Positions 7,619 through 16,357 of a stretch of DNA of 64,000 nt are shown here, piece after piece. This DNA comes from Bacteroidales bacterium (lineage in GTDB: Bacteria > Bacteroidota > Bacteroidia > Bacteroidales > UBA932): positions 1 to 64,000 of the forward strand of contig SFNZ01000001.1 in the NCBI GenBank assembly GCA_004552615.1, read 5' to 3'. The notes under the pieces were generated by a model, which saw nothing but the letters and a program-made list of their open reading frames with translations, made no database searches and had not been told where the DNA came from. How positions within the stretch are numbered: the stretch's first letter is position 1; every line of letters begins with the position of its first letter. The translations under genes and the position numbers were made by a program.

Positions 7619-10003
7619 ATGAACATTATCAACAAGAAAATCGAATTATCCGACGGTAGGGTAATCGAAATCGAGACCGGCAAGCTCGCCAAGCAGGCTG
7701 ACGGTTCAGCAGTCATCAAAATGGGAGGCACAATGCTTCTCGCAACAGTCTGTGCGGCCAAAGAGGTGAAGGAAGGCACTGACTTCATGCCTCTTACGGT
7801 TGATTACAAGGAAAAGTTCTACTCTGCAGGACGTTTCCCGGGCGGATTCATGAAACGTGAGGGAAAATCCTCTGATTATGAAATCCTTATCTCCCGTCTT
7901 ATTGACCGTCCGATCAGGCCTCTCTGGCCATCTGACTATCATCTTGAGACATTTGTCAATGTGACCCTCATTTCAGCCGACAAGGACACCCAGCCGGATG
8001 CACTTGCCGGACTTGCTGCATCCTGCGCACTCGCAGCTTCCAATCTTCCTTTCGAAGGTCCTATTTCCGAGGTCCGTGTCTGCCGCATTGACGGCCAGTT
8101 CGTGATCAATCCGGGCTTCGAGGATATGAAGAGGAGCGACATCGAGCTTATGGTTGCCGCTACCGAGGAGAACATCATGATGGTCGAGGGTGAGATGAAG
8201 GAGGTCAGCGAGCACGATATGCTCGAGGCCATCAAGTTCGCCCACGAAGAGATCAAGAAGCATTGCCGTGTACAGAAGGAGCTTATCAAGGAACTCGGCA
8301 ATGATGTCAAGAGAGATTATCCTCACGATGAGGAGGATGAGGACCTCAGGAAGGCAGTTCACGAGTTCTGCTATGACAAGTGCTATGCTCTCGCAAAGTC
8401 TGCGAAGCCTAAGCATGAGAGGGAGGACGGATTCGCCAAGATCAAGGAAGACTTCCTCGCAACCCTCCCTGAGGAGGACCAGGAGGCCAAGGCTGCAATG
8501 GTGGCAAGATATTACGGTGATGAGGAGAAGGCCGCAATGAGGAACATGATTCTCGATGAGGGAATCCGTCTCGACGGCCGTGTCAGCACCCAGGTCCGCC
8601 CGATCTGGTGTGAGGTTGACTATCTTCCTTGCGCCCACGGTTCCGCAATCTTCACCCGTGGCGAGACACAGTCTCTCGCTACCGTGACCCTCGGAACCAA
8701 ACTCGACATGAAGGAGATGGACGAAGTCCTCATCCAGGATGACCAGCAGGTTGTCCTCCACTACAACTTCCCTCCGTTCTCTACCGGCGAGGCAAAACCG
8801 CAGCGCGGTGTAGGCCGTCGTGAGATTGGTCACGGAAACCTTGCCCTCCGTGCTCTCAAACCTGTGATCCCTACGATGCCGGAGAATCCTTACGCAGTGC
8901 GTATAGTATCCGATATTCTTGAGTCAAATGGCTCATCTTCAATGGCTTCCGTATGCGGTGGCTGTCTCGCTCTCATGGATGCGGGTGTGAAGATCAAGAA
9001 ACCTGTGGCAGGTGTTGCAATGGGCCTTATCACCGACAAGGACAGGCCTAACGAGAGATATGCCATCCTCACCGACATCCTCGGGGACGAGGATCATCTC
9101 GGGGACATGGACTTCAAGGTGACCGGAACAAAGGACGGTATCACCGCGACCCAGATGGATATCAAGGTGGACGGACTTTCATACGACGTGCTCGCCAAGG
9201 CTCTTGAGCAGGCCCGTCAGGGAAGGCTCCACATCATGGGCGAGATGATGAAGACCATTAGCGAGCCTCGTGAGGATTACAAGCCGTTCGTTCCTCGTAT
9301 CAAGCAGATTGAAATCGACTCTGATTTCATCGGCGCTGTTATCGGAAAGGGTGGCGAGACTATCCAGAAGATCCAGAAGGAGACCGGCACCACCATTACC
9401 ATTACCGAGGATACCGAGAGGCAGAAGGGTATCGTTGACATCTTCAGCGCTGACCGTGACGCTCTCGACAAGGCTCTTGCCTGGATCGAGGGTATCTGCG
9501 CTGTTCCTGAGGTAGGTACCGTATATCACGGAAAGGTGGTTTCAATCCTCGACTTCGGTGCATTCGTGGAGATTCTGCCTGGCAAGGAAGGACTTCTCCA
9601 TGTGTCCGAGATTGCCTGGGAGAAGACGGAGAACGTATCCGACGTGCTCAAGGTAGGTGACGAGGTGGATGTGAAGCTCCTCGAAATCGACGAGAAATCC
9701 GGCAAGATGAGACTTTCCATGAGGGTTCTCAAGGAGAAGCCGGAAGGATATACCGAGCCGGAGCGCCGTCCGCGTCCTCAGGGAAGGGATGACCGTCGTG
9801 GCAATGACCGCCGTGACGACCGCCGCGGAAATGACAGGAGATCTCCTCGTGACGACCGCAGGGGAGAACGCCGCGATGACAGGAAGGGACCTCGCGATGA
9901 TCGCAGGGGAGGCCGCAAGCCGTTCGGCCCGAAACCTGCAGCTGAGGAGGCTCCGGAGACTGACTACAATCCTCAGGATGACTCGCAGGACGTTATTTTT
10001 TAA
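7619..10003 (+). CDS. pnp: Polyribonucleotide nucleotidyltransferase (PNPase)
   Basis: The 794-residue protein has two RNase PH-like cores (residues about 1-230 and 310-540), a KH domain ([16 protein letters not shown], about 568-620) and an S1 domain ([21 protein letters not shown], about 631-704). PNPase degrades RNA phosphorolytically from the 3' end and can add heteropolymeric tails. After the S1 domain comes a 90-residue low-complexity tail with repeated RDDRRG / NDRRDDRRG units and an acidic end. This makes it about 80 residues longer than E. coli PNPase. The tail is probably disordered and RNA-binding. The start is ATG 7619; no convincing own promoter was seen. Confidence 0.98.
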   Translation: MNIINKKIELSDGRVIEIETGKLAKQADGSAVIKMGGTMLLATVCAAKEVKEGTDFMPLTVDYKEKFYSAGRFPGGFMKREGKSSDYEILISRLIDRPIRPLWPSDYHLETFVNVTLISADKDTQPDALAGLAASCALAASNLPFEGPISEVRVCRIDGQFVINPGFEDMKRSDIELMVAATEENIMMVEGEMKEVSEHDMLEAIKFAHEEIKKHCRVQKELIKELGNDVKRDYPHDEEDEDLRKAVHEFCYDKCYALAKSAKPKHEREDGFAKIKEDFLATLPEEDQEAKAAMVARYYGDEEKAAMRNMILDEGIRLDGRVSTQVRPIWCEVDYLPCAHGSAIFTRGETQSLATVTLGTKLDMKEMDEVLIQDDQQVVLHYNFPPFSTGEAKPQRGVGRREIGHGNLALRALKPVIPTMPENPYAVRIVSDILESNGSSSMASVCGGCLALMDAGVKIKKPVAGVAMGLITDKDRPNERYAILTDILGDEDHLGDMDFKVTGTKDGITATQMDIKVDGLSYDVLAKALEQARQGRLHIMGEMMKTISEPREDYKPFVPRIKQIEIDSDFIGAVIGKGGETIQKIQKETGTTITITEDTERQKGIVDIFSADRDALDKALAWIEGICAVPEVGTVYHGKVVSILDFGAFVEILPGKEGLLHVSEIAWEKTENVSDVLKVGDEVDVKLLEIDEKSGKMRLSMRVLKEKPEGYTEPERRPRPQGRDDRRGNDRRDDRRGNDRRSPRDDRRGERRDDRKGPRDDRRGGRKPFGPKPAAEEAPETDYNPQDDSQDVIF

Positions 10004-10047
10004 TCAAGGATAATGATATGGGATTCTGTCAAGGAATCCTTCCGCGT

Positions 10048-10078
10048 GGAGGCTGGCGCTGGTCAGCCTCCTTTTTTT
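10048..10078 (+). terminator. Rho-independent terminator after pnp
   Basis: GGAGGCTG (10048-10055) pairs with CAGCCTCC (10064-10071) and is followed by seven T. A weaker hairpin (GGATTC...GAATCC) lies just upstream at 10021-10039. Confidence 0.9.
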
Positions 10079-10100
10079 ATATTTTTTCCTCCAAAATTAT

Positions 10101-10108
10101 TACATTTG
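10101..10108 (+). promoter_or_regulatory. -7 element of the rhaB promoter
   Basis: TACATTTG matches the TAnnTTTG consensus and lies 40 bp before the rhaB start. No TTTG occurs 19 bp upstream; the area holds the T-rich terminator tail. A weak -33 fits an inducible promoter that needs an activator, as expected for rhamnose genes (inference). Confidence 0.45.
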
Positions 10109-10147
10109 CTTTCACAACCATATTTCAACCGATAACCCTGGACTGAT

Positions 10148-11599
10148 ATGCCAAACAGCGGAACAGACAATAATTTCCTGGCCTTCGACCTCGGGGCCAC
10201 GAGCGGAAGGGCCGTAGCCGGCCGAATCTCTGGAGGTAGGCTGACGATGGAGGAGATATACCGTTTCCCGAACAGGATTCTGGAGCGTGGAGGACGCTAT
10301 TACTGGGATGTTTACGAGATTCTCGGACATCTCAAGGCCGCGATGAAGGCTGCCGCAGAATCAGGTCTCAGGATAACGTCCATAGGTATCGACACGTGGG
10401 GAGTGGATTTCGGATGCATCGGCGAGGACGGGGAACTGCTCGAACTGCCCCGATCGTACAGGGACCCATATACGGAGGGCGTGCCTGAAGAGGTGTTCCG
10501 GAGCATTCCGAGGGGCGAATTCTATTCCGCGTCAGGAATACAGATAATGAATTTCAATACCGTATTCCAGCTATATGCATTGTACCGGGAGGACAGGGAG
10601 AACGGAACTGACCTGATGTCGAGGACCCGCAGGATTCTGTTCATGCCGGACCTCCTGTCATATATGCTTACGGGCAGTATGGTGTGCGAATATACGGATG
10701 CCTCCACGTCGGCTCTTGTGAATCCGGTAACGAAGGACTTCGACAGGAATCTGGCATCACGGCTCGGGATTGACCCGTCCATTTTCGGGAATATCTCATA
10801 TCCCGGTACGCAGGTCGGGCTTCTGAAGCCGGAAATAGCCTCCGTGACGGGCCTGGGACAGGTTCCGGTCATTGCTGTTGCCGGACATGACACGGCTTCC
10901 GCCATAGCTGCGGTTCCTGCTGCGGACGGCAATTTCGCCTATCTCAGCAGCGGCACGTGGAGTCTCCTCGGCATCGAGCAGGACAGGCCTGCGCTCGGTG
11001 AGGATGCAGTGAATGCGAACATCACGAATGAGGGAGGCATAGACGGCACGGTGAGATGTCTCAAGAACATCACCGGGATGTGGCTTCTGGAGCAGTGCCG
11101 GGCTTCCTGGGCTGCGGCCGGCAGGAGCTATACTTATCCTGAGCTTCAGGAGATGGCGGAGAGGGAGTCGGATTTCCCGTCGAGGATCAACCCGGATGAC
11201 CCACGTTTCGCCTGCCCGAAGGATATGGATGCGGAGATCAGGGCTGCCCTTGCCGGATCCGGTCAGGTTGTCCCTGCAGATGACGCCCAGATGGTCAGCT
11301 GCATATATCGCAGTCTTGCAGACCGTTACGGCGAAGTGCTCGGGATGCTCAGGCAGTTTGCGCGCTTCAGCATCGACCGGCTGCATGTGATAGGAGGCGG
11401 CTCCGCCAATGATTTCCTGAACCGGCTGACGGCGGAATCGACCGGCATTCCTGTGGTGGCGGGACCTGTTGAGGCCACTGCCATTGGCAATATCATGGTG
11501 CAGGCCAGGGCTGCGGGACTGGTAGGTGACAGATGGGAGATGAGGCGGATTATCGCCGGTTCATTCCCGGTCAGGGTTTTCAGGCCGTCGGCAGGATAA
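10148..11599 (+). CDS. rhaB: L-rhamnulokinase
   Basis: This FGGY-family kinase of 483 residues has the N-terminal nucleotide-binding signature FLAFDLGATSGRAVAG (about 8-23) and a C-terminal IGGGSANDFLNRLTA segment. It phosphorylates L-rhamnulose to rhamnulose 1-phosphate using ATP. The assignment to rhamnulokinase rather than another FGGY sugar kinase rests on the DLGATSGR signature, the length and the adjacent rhaA, rhaT and rhaD. It is the first gene of the operon, 38 bp before rhaA. Confidence 0.95.
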   Translation: MPNSGTDNNFLAFDLGATSGRAVAGRISGGRLTMEEIYRFPNRILERGGRYYWDVYEILGHLKAAMKAAAESGLRITSIGIDTWGVDFGCIGEDGELLELPRSYRDPYTEGVPEEVFRSIPRGEFYSASGIQIMNFNTVFQLYALYREDRENGTDLMSRTRRILFMPDLLSYMLTGSMVCEYTDASTSALVNPVTKDFDRNLASRLGIDPSIFGNISYPGTQVGLLKPEIASVTGLGQVPVIAVAGHDTASAIAAVPAADGNFAYLSSGTWSLLGIEQDRPALGEDAVNANITNEGGIDGTVRCLKNITGMWLLEQCRASWAAAGRSYTYPELQEMAERESDFPSRINPDDPRFACPKDMDAEIRAALAGSGQVVPADDAQMVSCIYRSLADRYGEVLGMLRQFARFSIDRLHVIGGGSANDFLNRLTAESTGIPVVAGPVEATAIGNIMVQARAAGLVGDRWEMRRIIAGSFPVRVFRPSAG

Positions 11600-11637
11600 T
11601 ACATTGAAGTTGAATAAAATAAGTCCCTATTTTTGAT

Positions 11638-12891
11638 ATGAAAGAGAAATTGATCGAGAACGCTTATGAGAATGCTCGGGAGCGTTATGCCGAAATCGGC
11701 GTGGATACCGAAAAGGCCATTGCGGCCCTTCAGGACATACATATTTCCCTGCATTGCTGGCAGACGGATGATGTGACCGGATTTGAGAATGCGGATGCCC
11801 TTTCCGGAGGTATCCAGGCTACGGGCAATTACCCGGGGAAGGCCAGGAACATAGATGAGGTGAGGGCTGACATCATCGAGGCCAAGTCCCTGATTCCGGG
11901 TTCGCACAGGCTGAATCTCCATGCCATCTACGGGGATTTCGGAGGAAAGCCGGTGGACAGGGACCAGATCGGCCCGGAGCATTTCGAGAGTTGGATGCAG
12001 TGGGCGCAGGAGAACGGCATGAAGCTGGATTTCAACTCCACTTCGTTCTCGCACCCGAAGAGCGGCAATCTCTCCCTTGCCAATCCTGACAAGTCCATAC
12101 GCGATTTCTGGATCGAGCATACAAAACGGTGCCGCAGGATAGCCGAGGAGATGGGACGGCGCCAGGGGGATCCGTGCATCATGAATCTATGGATTCACGA
12201 CGGAAGCAAGGATTTGACTGTCAATAGGTTGAAATACAGGGAGCTGCTCCGCGACTCATTGGACGAGATATTTGCGGAGGACTACCGTAACATGAAGGAC
12301 TGTATTGAGGCAAAGGTGTTCGGAATCGGCCTTGAGAGCTATACAGTGGGTTCGGCCGACTTCTATATCGCCTATGCGGCGCAGAGGCAGAAGATATTCA
12401 CTCTTGACACCGGACATTATCATCCGACCGAGAATATTTACGACAAGATTTCGGCCCTTCTGCCGTTCCTGCCTGAGTTGATGCTTCACGTGAGCCGTCC
12501 GGTACGCTGGGATTCTGACCATGTGACCATCATCAATGACGAGACTCTCGAACTGTGCAAGGAGATTGTGCGTTCCGGAGCTCTCGGAAGGGTTCATATC
12601 GGGCTGGATTATTTCGATGCCTCCATCAACAGGATCGGAGCCTATGTGATAGGTACCCGCGCGACCCAGAAATGTCTGCTCCAGGCGCTTCTCGAACCGC
12701 TTCCTGCCCTGCGTGAGTATGAGGCCTGCGAGAAGGGTTTCCAGAGGCTTGCCATGCTCGAGGAAGGCAAGGCGCTTCCTTGGGGAGCCGTTTATGACAT
12801 GTTCTGCCTGAGGAACGGGGTTCCGGTCGGGGAAGATTATATCCGCGCGGTGGAGCAATATGAAAGGGATGTTACCTCATTGAGACGATAG
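11638..12891 (+). CDS. rhaA: L-rhamnose isomerase
   Basis: The 417-residue enzyme converts L-rhamnose to L-rhamnulose with divalent metals. It has the RhaA signatures DIHISLHCWQTDDVTGFE near the N-terminus and the metal-site segments LDTGHYHPTENIYDK and HVSRPVRWDSDHV in the (beta/alpha)8 barrel. The length equals that of the family. It starts at ATG 11638 and is followed 2 bp later by rhaT. Confidence 0.97.
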   Translation: MKEKLIENAYENARERYAEIGVDTEKAIAALQDIHISLHCWQTDDVTGFENADALSGGIQATGNYPGKARNIDEVRADIIEAKSLIPGSHRLNLHAIYGDFGGKPVDRDQIGPEHFESWMQWAQENGMKLDFNSTSFSHPKSGNLSLANPDKSIRDFWIEHTKRCRRIAEEMGRRQGDPCIMNLWIHDGSKDLTVNRLKYRELLRDSLDEIFAEDYRNMKDCIEAKVFGIGLESYTVGSADFYIAYAAQRQKIFTLDTGHYHPTENIYDKISALLPFLPELMLHVSRPVRWDSDHVTIINDETLELCKEIVRSGALGRVHIGLDYFDASINRIGAYVIGTRATQKCLLQALLEPLPALREYEACEKGFQRLAMLEEGKALPWGAVYDMFCLRNGVPVGEDYIRAVEQYERDVTSLRR

Positions 12892-12893
12892 CC

Positions 12894-13904
12894 ATGGAAA
12901 TAGTAGCAGGTCTTCTGATAATCGCCGTCGGTTCGTTCTGCCAGTCGAGCAGCTATGTTCCTATCAACAGGGTACGGGAATGGTCGTGGGAGAGTTTCTG
13001 GCTGGTCCAGGGTATTTTCGCATGGCTGGTCTTCCCTTTGGTCGGGGCGTTGCTCGCGGTACCTTCCGGGCATGGCCTGATGGAACTCTATACTGCCAAT
13101 CCGGGAGCTGCTCTCAAGTGCATGTTCTTCGGGGCGCTCTGGGGAGTGGGCGGACTTACGTTCGGTCTTTCAATGCGTTATCTCGGAGTGGCTCTCGGGC
13201 AGTCCATCGCCCTCGGCACTTGCGCGGGGCTCGGCACGATATTGACACCGGTATTTACCGGCAATGCGGGGAGCCTCTCTACTGCGGTTCTGGCAGGGGT
13301 GGTCGTGACTCTCGTCGGAATAGCGGTCATAGGTGTAGCAGGTGCGATGAAGTCCGCTTCTCTTTCCGAAGAGGAGAAGAAGGAGGCCGTGAAGGATTTC
13401 AATTTCACCAAGGGTATCATGGTGGCGCTGCTGGCCGGATTCATGAGCGCATGCTTCAGTATCGGCCTCGGTTTCGGGGAGAGCCTGGCCTTCGAAGGGA
13501 CGCCTGAGATTTTCAGGGCGCTCCCTGCCACGCTGATGGTCACTCTCGGCGGTTTTATCACGAATGCGGTATATTGCCTGTACCAGAACGGCAGGAACCA
13601 CAGCTGGGGAGACTATGGGCGCAAGGAGTTGTATGTCAATAATATACTTTTCTGCTGCCTGGCCGGTCTGCTCTGGTACAGCCAGTTCTTCGGGCTGAGT
13701 CTCGGCAAGGGTTTCCTCAAGGATTCCGCCACGCTCCTGACATTCTCATGGTGTATCCTGATGGCCCTGAATGTGGTGTTCAGCAATGTCTGGGGGATTA
13801 TTCTCAAGGAGTGGAAAGGTTGTTCGAGGAAGACGGTCGCCGTGCTGGTTTGCGGAATCGTCATCCTCGCAATATCCAGCTTCCTCCCTGAACTCATAAA
13901 ATAA
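12894..13904 (+). CDS. rhaT: L-rhamnose/proton symporter
   Basis: This 336-residue inner-membrane protein has about ten hydrophobic segments and belongs to the RhaT family. Characteristic features are the first helix with IIAVGSFCQSSSYVPINRVR, GALWGVGGLTFGLSMRYLG, and the loop before TKGIMVALLAGFMSACFSIG. It imports L-rhamnose with protons. It is translationally close to rhaA (2-bp gap). Its stop codon lies inside the left copy of the 21-bp repeat that flanks an inserted element. Confidence 0.95.
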   Translation: MEIVAGLLIIAVGSFCQSSSYVPINRVREWSWESFWLVQGIFAWLVFPLVGALLAVPSGHGLMELYTANPGAALKCMFFGALWGVGGLTFGLSMRYLGVALGQSIALGTCAGLGTILTPVFTGNAGSLSTAVLAGVVVTLVGIAVIGVAGAMKSASLSEEEKKEAVKDFNFTKGIMVALLAGFMSACFSIGLGFGESLAFEGTPEIFRALPATLMVTLGGFITNAVYCLYQNGRNHSWGDYGRKELYVNNILFCCLAGLLWYSQFFGLSLGKGFLKDSATLLTFSWCILMALNVVFSNVWGIILKEWKGCSRKTVAVLVCGIVILAISSFLPELIK

Positions 13905-14128
13905 TATAATCAATGTAAATATAATATAACTTACGTTTCGCAGAGCGAAACAACTGCTTTTGAGGCCTTCAGGCCGAGGGTAAGTCCCTTGCCCGTGGAA
14001 AGGGATTTAGGAAAAGGGTAGCGTATACAAAATTTGCGCGCGGGTCTTTTGCTCGCACAAAGCAATTAATCCTCTGAAAAGCAGTAATTTGCGGTTTGCA
14101 AAACTTGAATAATATAATCAATGTAAAT
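13900..14128. mobile_element. MITE-like non-coding insertion between rhaT and rhaD, inside 21-bp direct repeats
   Basis: An exact 21-bp AT-rich sequence occurs at 13900-13920 and again at 14108-14128, each ending with AATGTAAAT. Between them, imperfect terminal inverted repeats run from 13935-13965 (starting GTTTCGCAGAGCG) and 14071-14104 (ending GCGGTTTGCAAAAC), sharing the core ACTGCTTTT and GAGG. The interior has further stems (GGCCTTCAGGCC; TTTGCGCG pairing with CGCACAAA) and no plausible gene. Removing one repeat plus the interior restores a 22-bp gap from the rhaT stop to rhaD ATG. I infer a small non-autonomous element or structured RNA inserted in the operon. Confidence 0.65.
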
Positions 14129-14130
14129 TT

Positions 14131-14946
14131 ATGGCACACAGTATTATAGATACACGTCCCGCTCTCAGGGCGGAGATTCTCAAGACAGCCGAGGCTGCCG
14201 GATATCTCTGGCAGAAAGGCTGGGCCGAAAGGAACGGCGGCAATATCACGGTGAACATCACCGAATATGTGGATGATGAGATGAGGAGTCTTCCGGCCAT
14301 CTCTCCACGACGTGAGACAGGGGTTTATCTGCCTCATCTGAAAGGGTGCTGGTTTTATTGCAAGGGTACGGGAAAGCGGATGCGCGACCTTGCCCGCGAA
14401 CCGATGGAGAACGGCTCCATCATCAGGATAACGGATGACTGCACCGGGTACGAAATCGTGGCCGACAATCCCGTTGCCCCGACTTCCGAGCTCCCTTCGC
14501 ATCTGAGCGTGCATGATTATCTGTTGGGGAAGGGTTCGCCTTACAGGGCATCCCTGCATACTCACCCGATCGAGCTGGTGGCGATGACCCACAAGCGTGA
14601 ATTCCTCGTCAAGGACGTGCTGACGAATCTGCTCTGGTCCATGATTCCCGAGACCAAGGCTTTCTGCCCGAGGGGACTCGGAATGGTACCTTATATGCTG
14701 GCCGGAAGTGTCGGTCTGGCGGAGGAGACCATTCGTGCCATAGATGATGACTATGACGTGGTTATGTGGGAGAAGCACGGAGTGTTCGCTGTGGACACGG
14801 ACGTCATGAGTGCTTTCGACCAGGTGGACGTGCTGAACAAGGCTGCGCAGATTTACATGTCTGCCAGGAATATGGGATTCGAGCCGGACGGCATGACCAG
14901 TGAGCAGATGCGCGAGATTTCCGATGTCTTCGGCCTCCCCAAGTAG
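14131..14946 (+). CDS. rhaD: Rhamnulose-1-phosphate aldolase
   Basis: The 271-residue class II aldolase cleaves rhamnulose 1-phosphate to dihydroxyacetone phosphate and L-lactaldehyde. Family features visible are a phosphate-binding ERNGGNITVNI segment, PTSELPSHLSVH with the likely catalytic Glu, the zinc-binding HTHP (about residues 143-146) and the third His in MWEKHGVFAVD. The length matches E. coli RhaD (274). It follows the inserted element, and the right direct-repeat copy ends 2 bp before its ATG. No lactaldehyde reductase or AraC-type regulator is present in the window. Confidence 0.95.
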   Translation: MAHSIIDTRPALRAEILKTAEAAGYLWQKGWAERNGGNITVNITEYVDDEMRSLPAISPRRETGVYLPHLKGCWFYCKGTGKRMRDLAREPMENGSIIRITDDCTGYEIVADNPVAPTSELPSHLSVHDYLLGKGSPYRASLHTHPIELVAMTHKREFLVKDVLTNLLWSMIPETKAFCPRGLGMVPYMLAGSVGLAEETIRAIDDDYDVVMWEKHGVFAVDTDVMSAFDQVDVLNKAAQIYMSARNMGFEPDGMTSEQMREISDVFGLPK

Positions 14947-14969
14947 TATATTATTAGGTATTATTGTAT

Positions 14970-15620
14970 ATGGAAGAGAGCGAAATAAGAAAAGAACTTG
15001 AGGCGGCACGCAGGGCGGCGGCATCAGGAGAAAAGAATCTTTCCGCACGCGAGGACATCATGTGCGGCGACGTGCTGCTTGCGGAGCACAACCTCAGTGA
15101 GAACAGGAATCAATGGGAGATTGCCGGGCTTGCCCGGGAACTCATGGAGCAAGCTTCCGTCCTCGAAGGATATGATCATCTGCTCGACCGGACCCATGAA
15201 GCCCTGTCGCGGATGTCGGAATGCCTTTATGACCATCCCCGGCTCAAGCTCAAACTCCTGAAACTGTGGCTCTTGGTCGTGGACAGGATTTCAGCCATGC
15301 AGGACCACGAACTTTCCGTATATGACGATATCCTCCACGAGATAAATGTCCTCAGGCGAAACATAGACTATGCGGATGCAGGCAAGCTCGATCTGATCGA
15401 AGATGACCGGAGATTGAAACATGACCCAGTGGAGTGGACTGCCCGCTGGGAAGAGGTCATAGACGAGGCGGACAGGAAGGCGGAGGAGAATCTCGAGGAG
15501 ATGCCGAGGGGAATGGGTTTCTGTCACGCTTTCTGGCACGAAAGAGCCGCCGCCCTTGCATCTCTCGGAATAGAGTGGCGCAGCCCGTCCAGGATGAATC
15601 CCGGCGTGCTTTTCGACTGA
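14970..15620 (+). CDS. Conserved hypothetical protein
   Basis: This is a 216-residue, mostly helical soluble protein. The start is ATG 14970; the frame opens 6 bp earlier with TTG. Notable segments are HPRLKLKLLKLWLLVVDRIS in the middle and, at the C-terminus, GMGFCHAFWHERAAAL followed by WRSPSRMNPGVLFD. I recall the latter type of ending from uncharacterised Bacteroidales proteins. There are no signal, membrane or catalytic motifs that I recognise. It lies 24 bp after rhaD on the same strand and may be read through from the rhamnose operon, but nothing else ties it to rhamnose use. Confidence 0.65.
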   Translation: MEESEIRKELEAARRAAASGEKNLSAREDIMCGDVLLAEHNLSENRNQWEIAGLARELMEQASVLEGYDHLLDRTHEALSRMSECLYDHPRLKLKLLKLWLLVVDRISAMQDHELSVYDDILHEINVLRRNIDYADAGKLDLIEDDRRLKHDPVEWTARWEEVIDEADRKAEENLEEMPRGMGFCHAFWHERAAALASLGIEWRSPSRMNPGVLFD

Positions 15621-15689
15621 GAAACCCTTTTCATGGTCCTTGCCGGAATATCTGGTCGGTGACTGAAGGAAATATATTAAAAAAATGCG

Positions 15690-15697
15690 TAATTTTG
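15690..15697 (+). promoter_or_regulatory. Possible -7 element before the DUF308 gene
   Basis: TAATTTTG fits TAnnTTTG and lies 22 bp before ATG 15719. No matching -33 was found. Confidence 0.35.
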
Positions 15698-15718
15698 TAA
15701 GTTAAAATTCATTCATCG

Positions 15719-16351
15719 ATGATCACTTTCGGATACAACAGCAAGTTCAGCAGCATACTGCGCTCGCTTTCAGCCATCGCCATAGGTCTGGTGATGGTCA
15801 TAAGCACCAATGCCACGGTCACTGTGGTTAAAATCATTGCGGCATTCCTCTTCGCTGCGGGTGTCGTATCATTCGTATACGGATATTTGAACCGCAGAAG
15901 CGGTGCCATGAGCCTGATGACGGTCAATGCGGTGGTTGATATCGTGATAGGCCTTCTGCTCTTCCTTTTCCCGACGGCAGTGGCCGGCATCATTGTTACG
16001 CTCATCGGCATTGCGATACTCTTGTTCGCCGTCCTGCAGCTTGTGGTGCTTTCAGGCACATTGTCGCTCGTAGGTATGGGCGGATTCTCGCTTGTCCTCT
16101 GCATCTTTGCCCTGGTGGGCGGCATCACTTTGCTCTTCAACCCGTTCTCCGAGAGGGTGATGAGCATTCTGGCAGGAGTTTTCCTCGTGGTATACGGGAT
16201 TTCTGACCTGCTTTCGATGTTCAGGGTGACCAAGGCCAAGGAGGCGTACGAAATCAAGTTCGGACAGGAAAACCGTGAGACTCAGCAGGATGGCAATGAC
16301 GTGCCGGAGAGCCTTGCTGACGTGAAGGACGTGGAATACCGCAAGGAATAG
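15719..16351 (+). CDS. DUF308 (HdeD-like) membrane protein
   Basis: The 210-residue protein has six hydrophobic segments arranged as three hairpins, the DUF308/HdeD pattern (for example AIGLVMVIST, VDIVIGLLLFLFPTAVAG, GGITLLFNP, LAGVFLVVYGISDLLSMF). The C-terminal 40 residues are charged and cytoplasmic. E. coli HdeD is linked to acid resistance; in Bacteroidota the role is unknown. The start is ATG 15719. It ends 6 bp before dnaG and may be cotranscribed with it. Confidence 0.8.
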   Translation: MITFGYNSKFSSILRSLSAIAIGLVMVISTNATVTVVKIIAAFLFAAGVVSFVYGYLNRRSGAMSLMTVNAVVDIVIGLLLFLFPTAVAGIIVTLIGIAILLFAVLQLVVLSGTLSLVGMGGFSLVLCIFALVGGITLLFNPFSERVMSILAGVFLVVYGISDLLSMFRVTKAKEAYEIKFGQENRETQQDGNDVPESLADVKDVEYRKE

Positions 16352-16357
16352 CGTGAA

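Noticed and set aside
9789..10013. Alternative frame in the PNPase tail (74 codons)
   Set aside because: It is a shadow of the Arg/Asp repeats in the PNPase reading frame.
13969..15048. 359-codon open frame on the minus strand antisense to rhaD
   Set aside because: It lies opposite a clear aldolase gene; the peptide has no family pattern and high-GC codon structure explains such long shadows.
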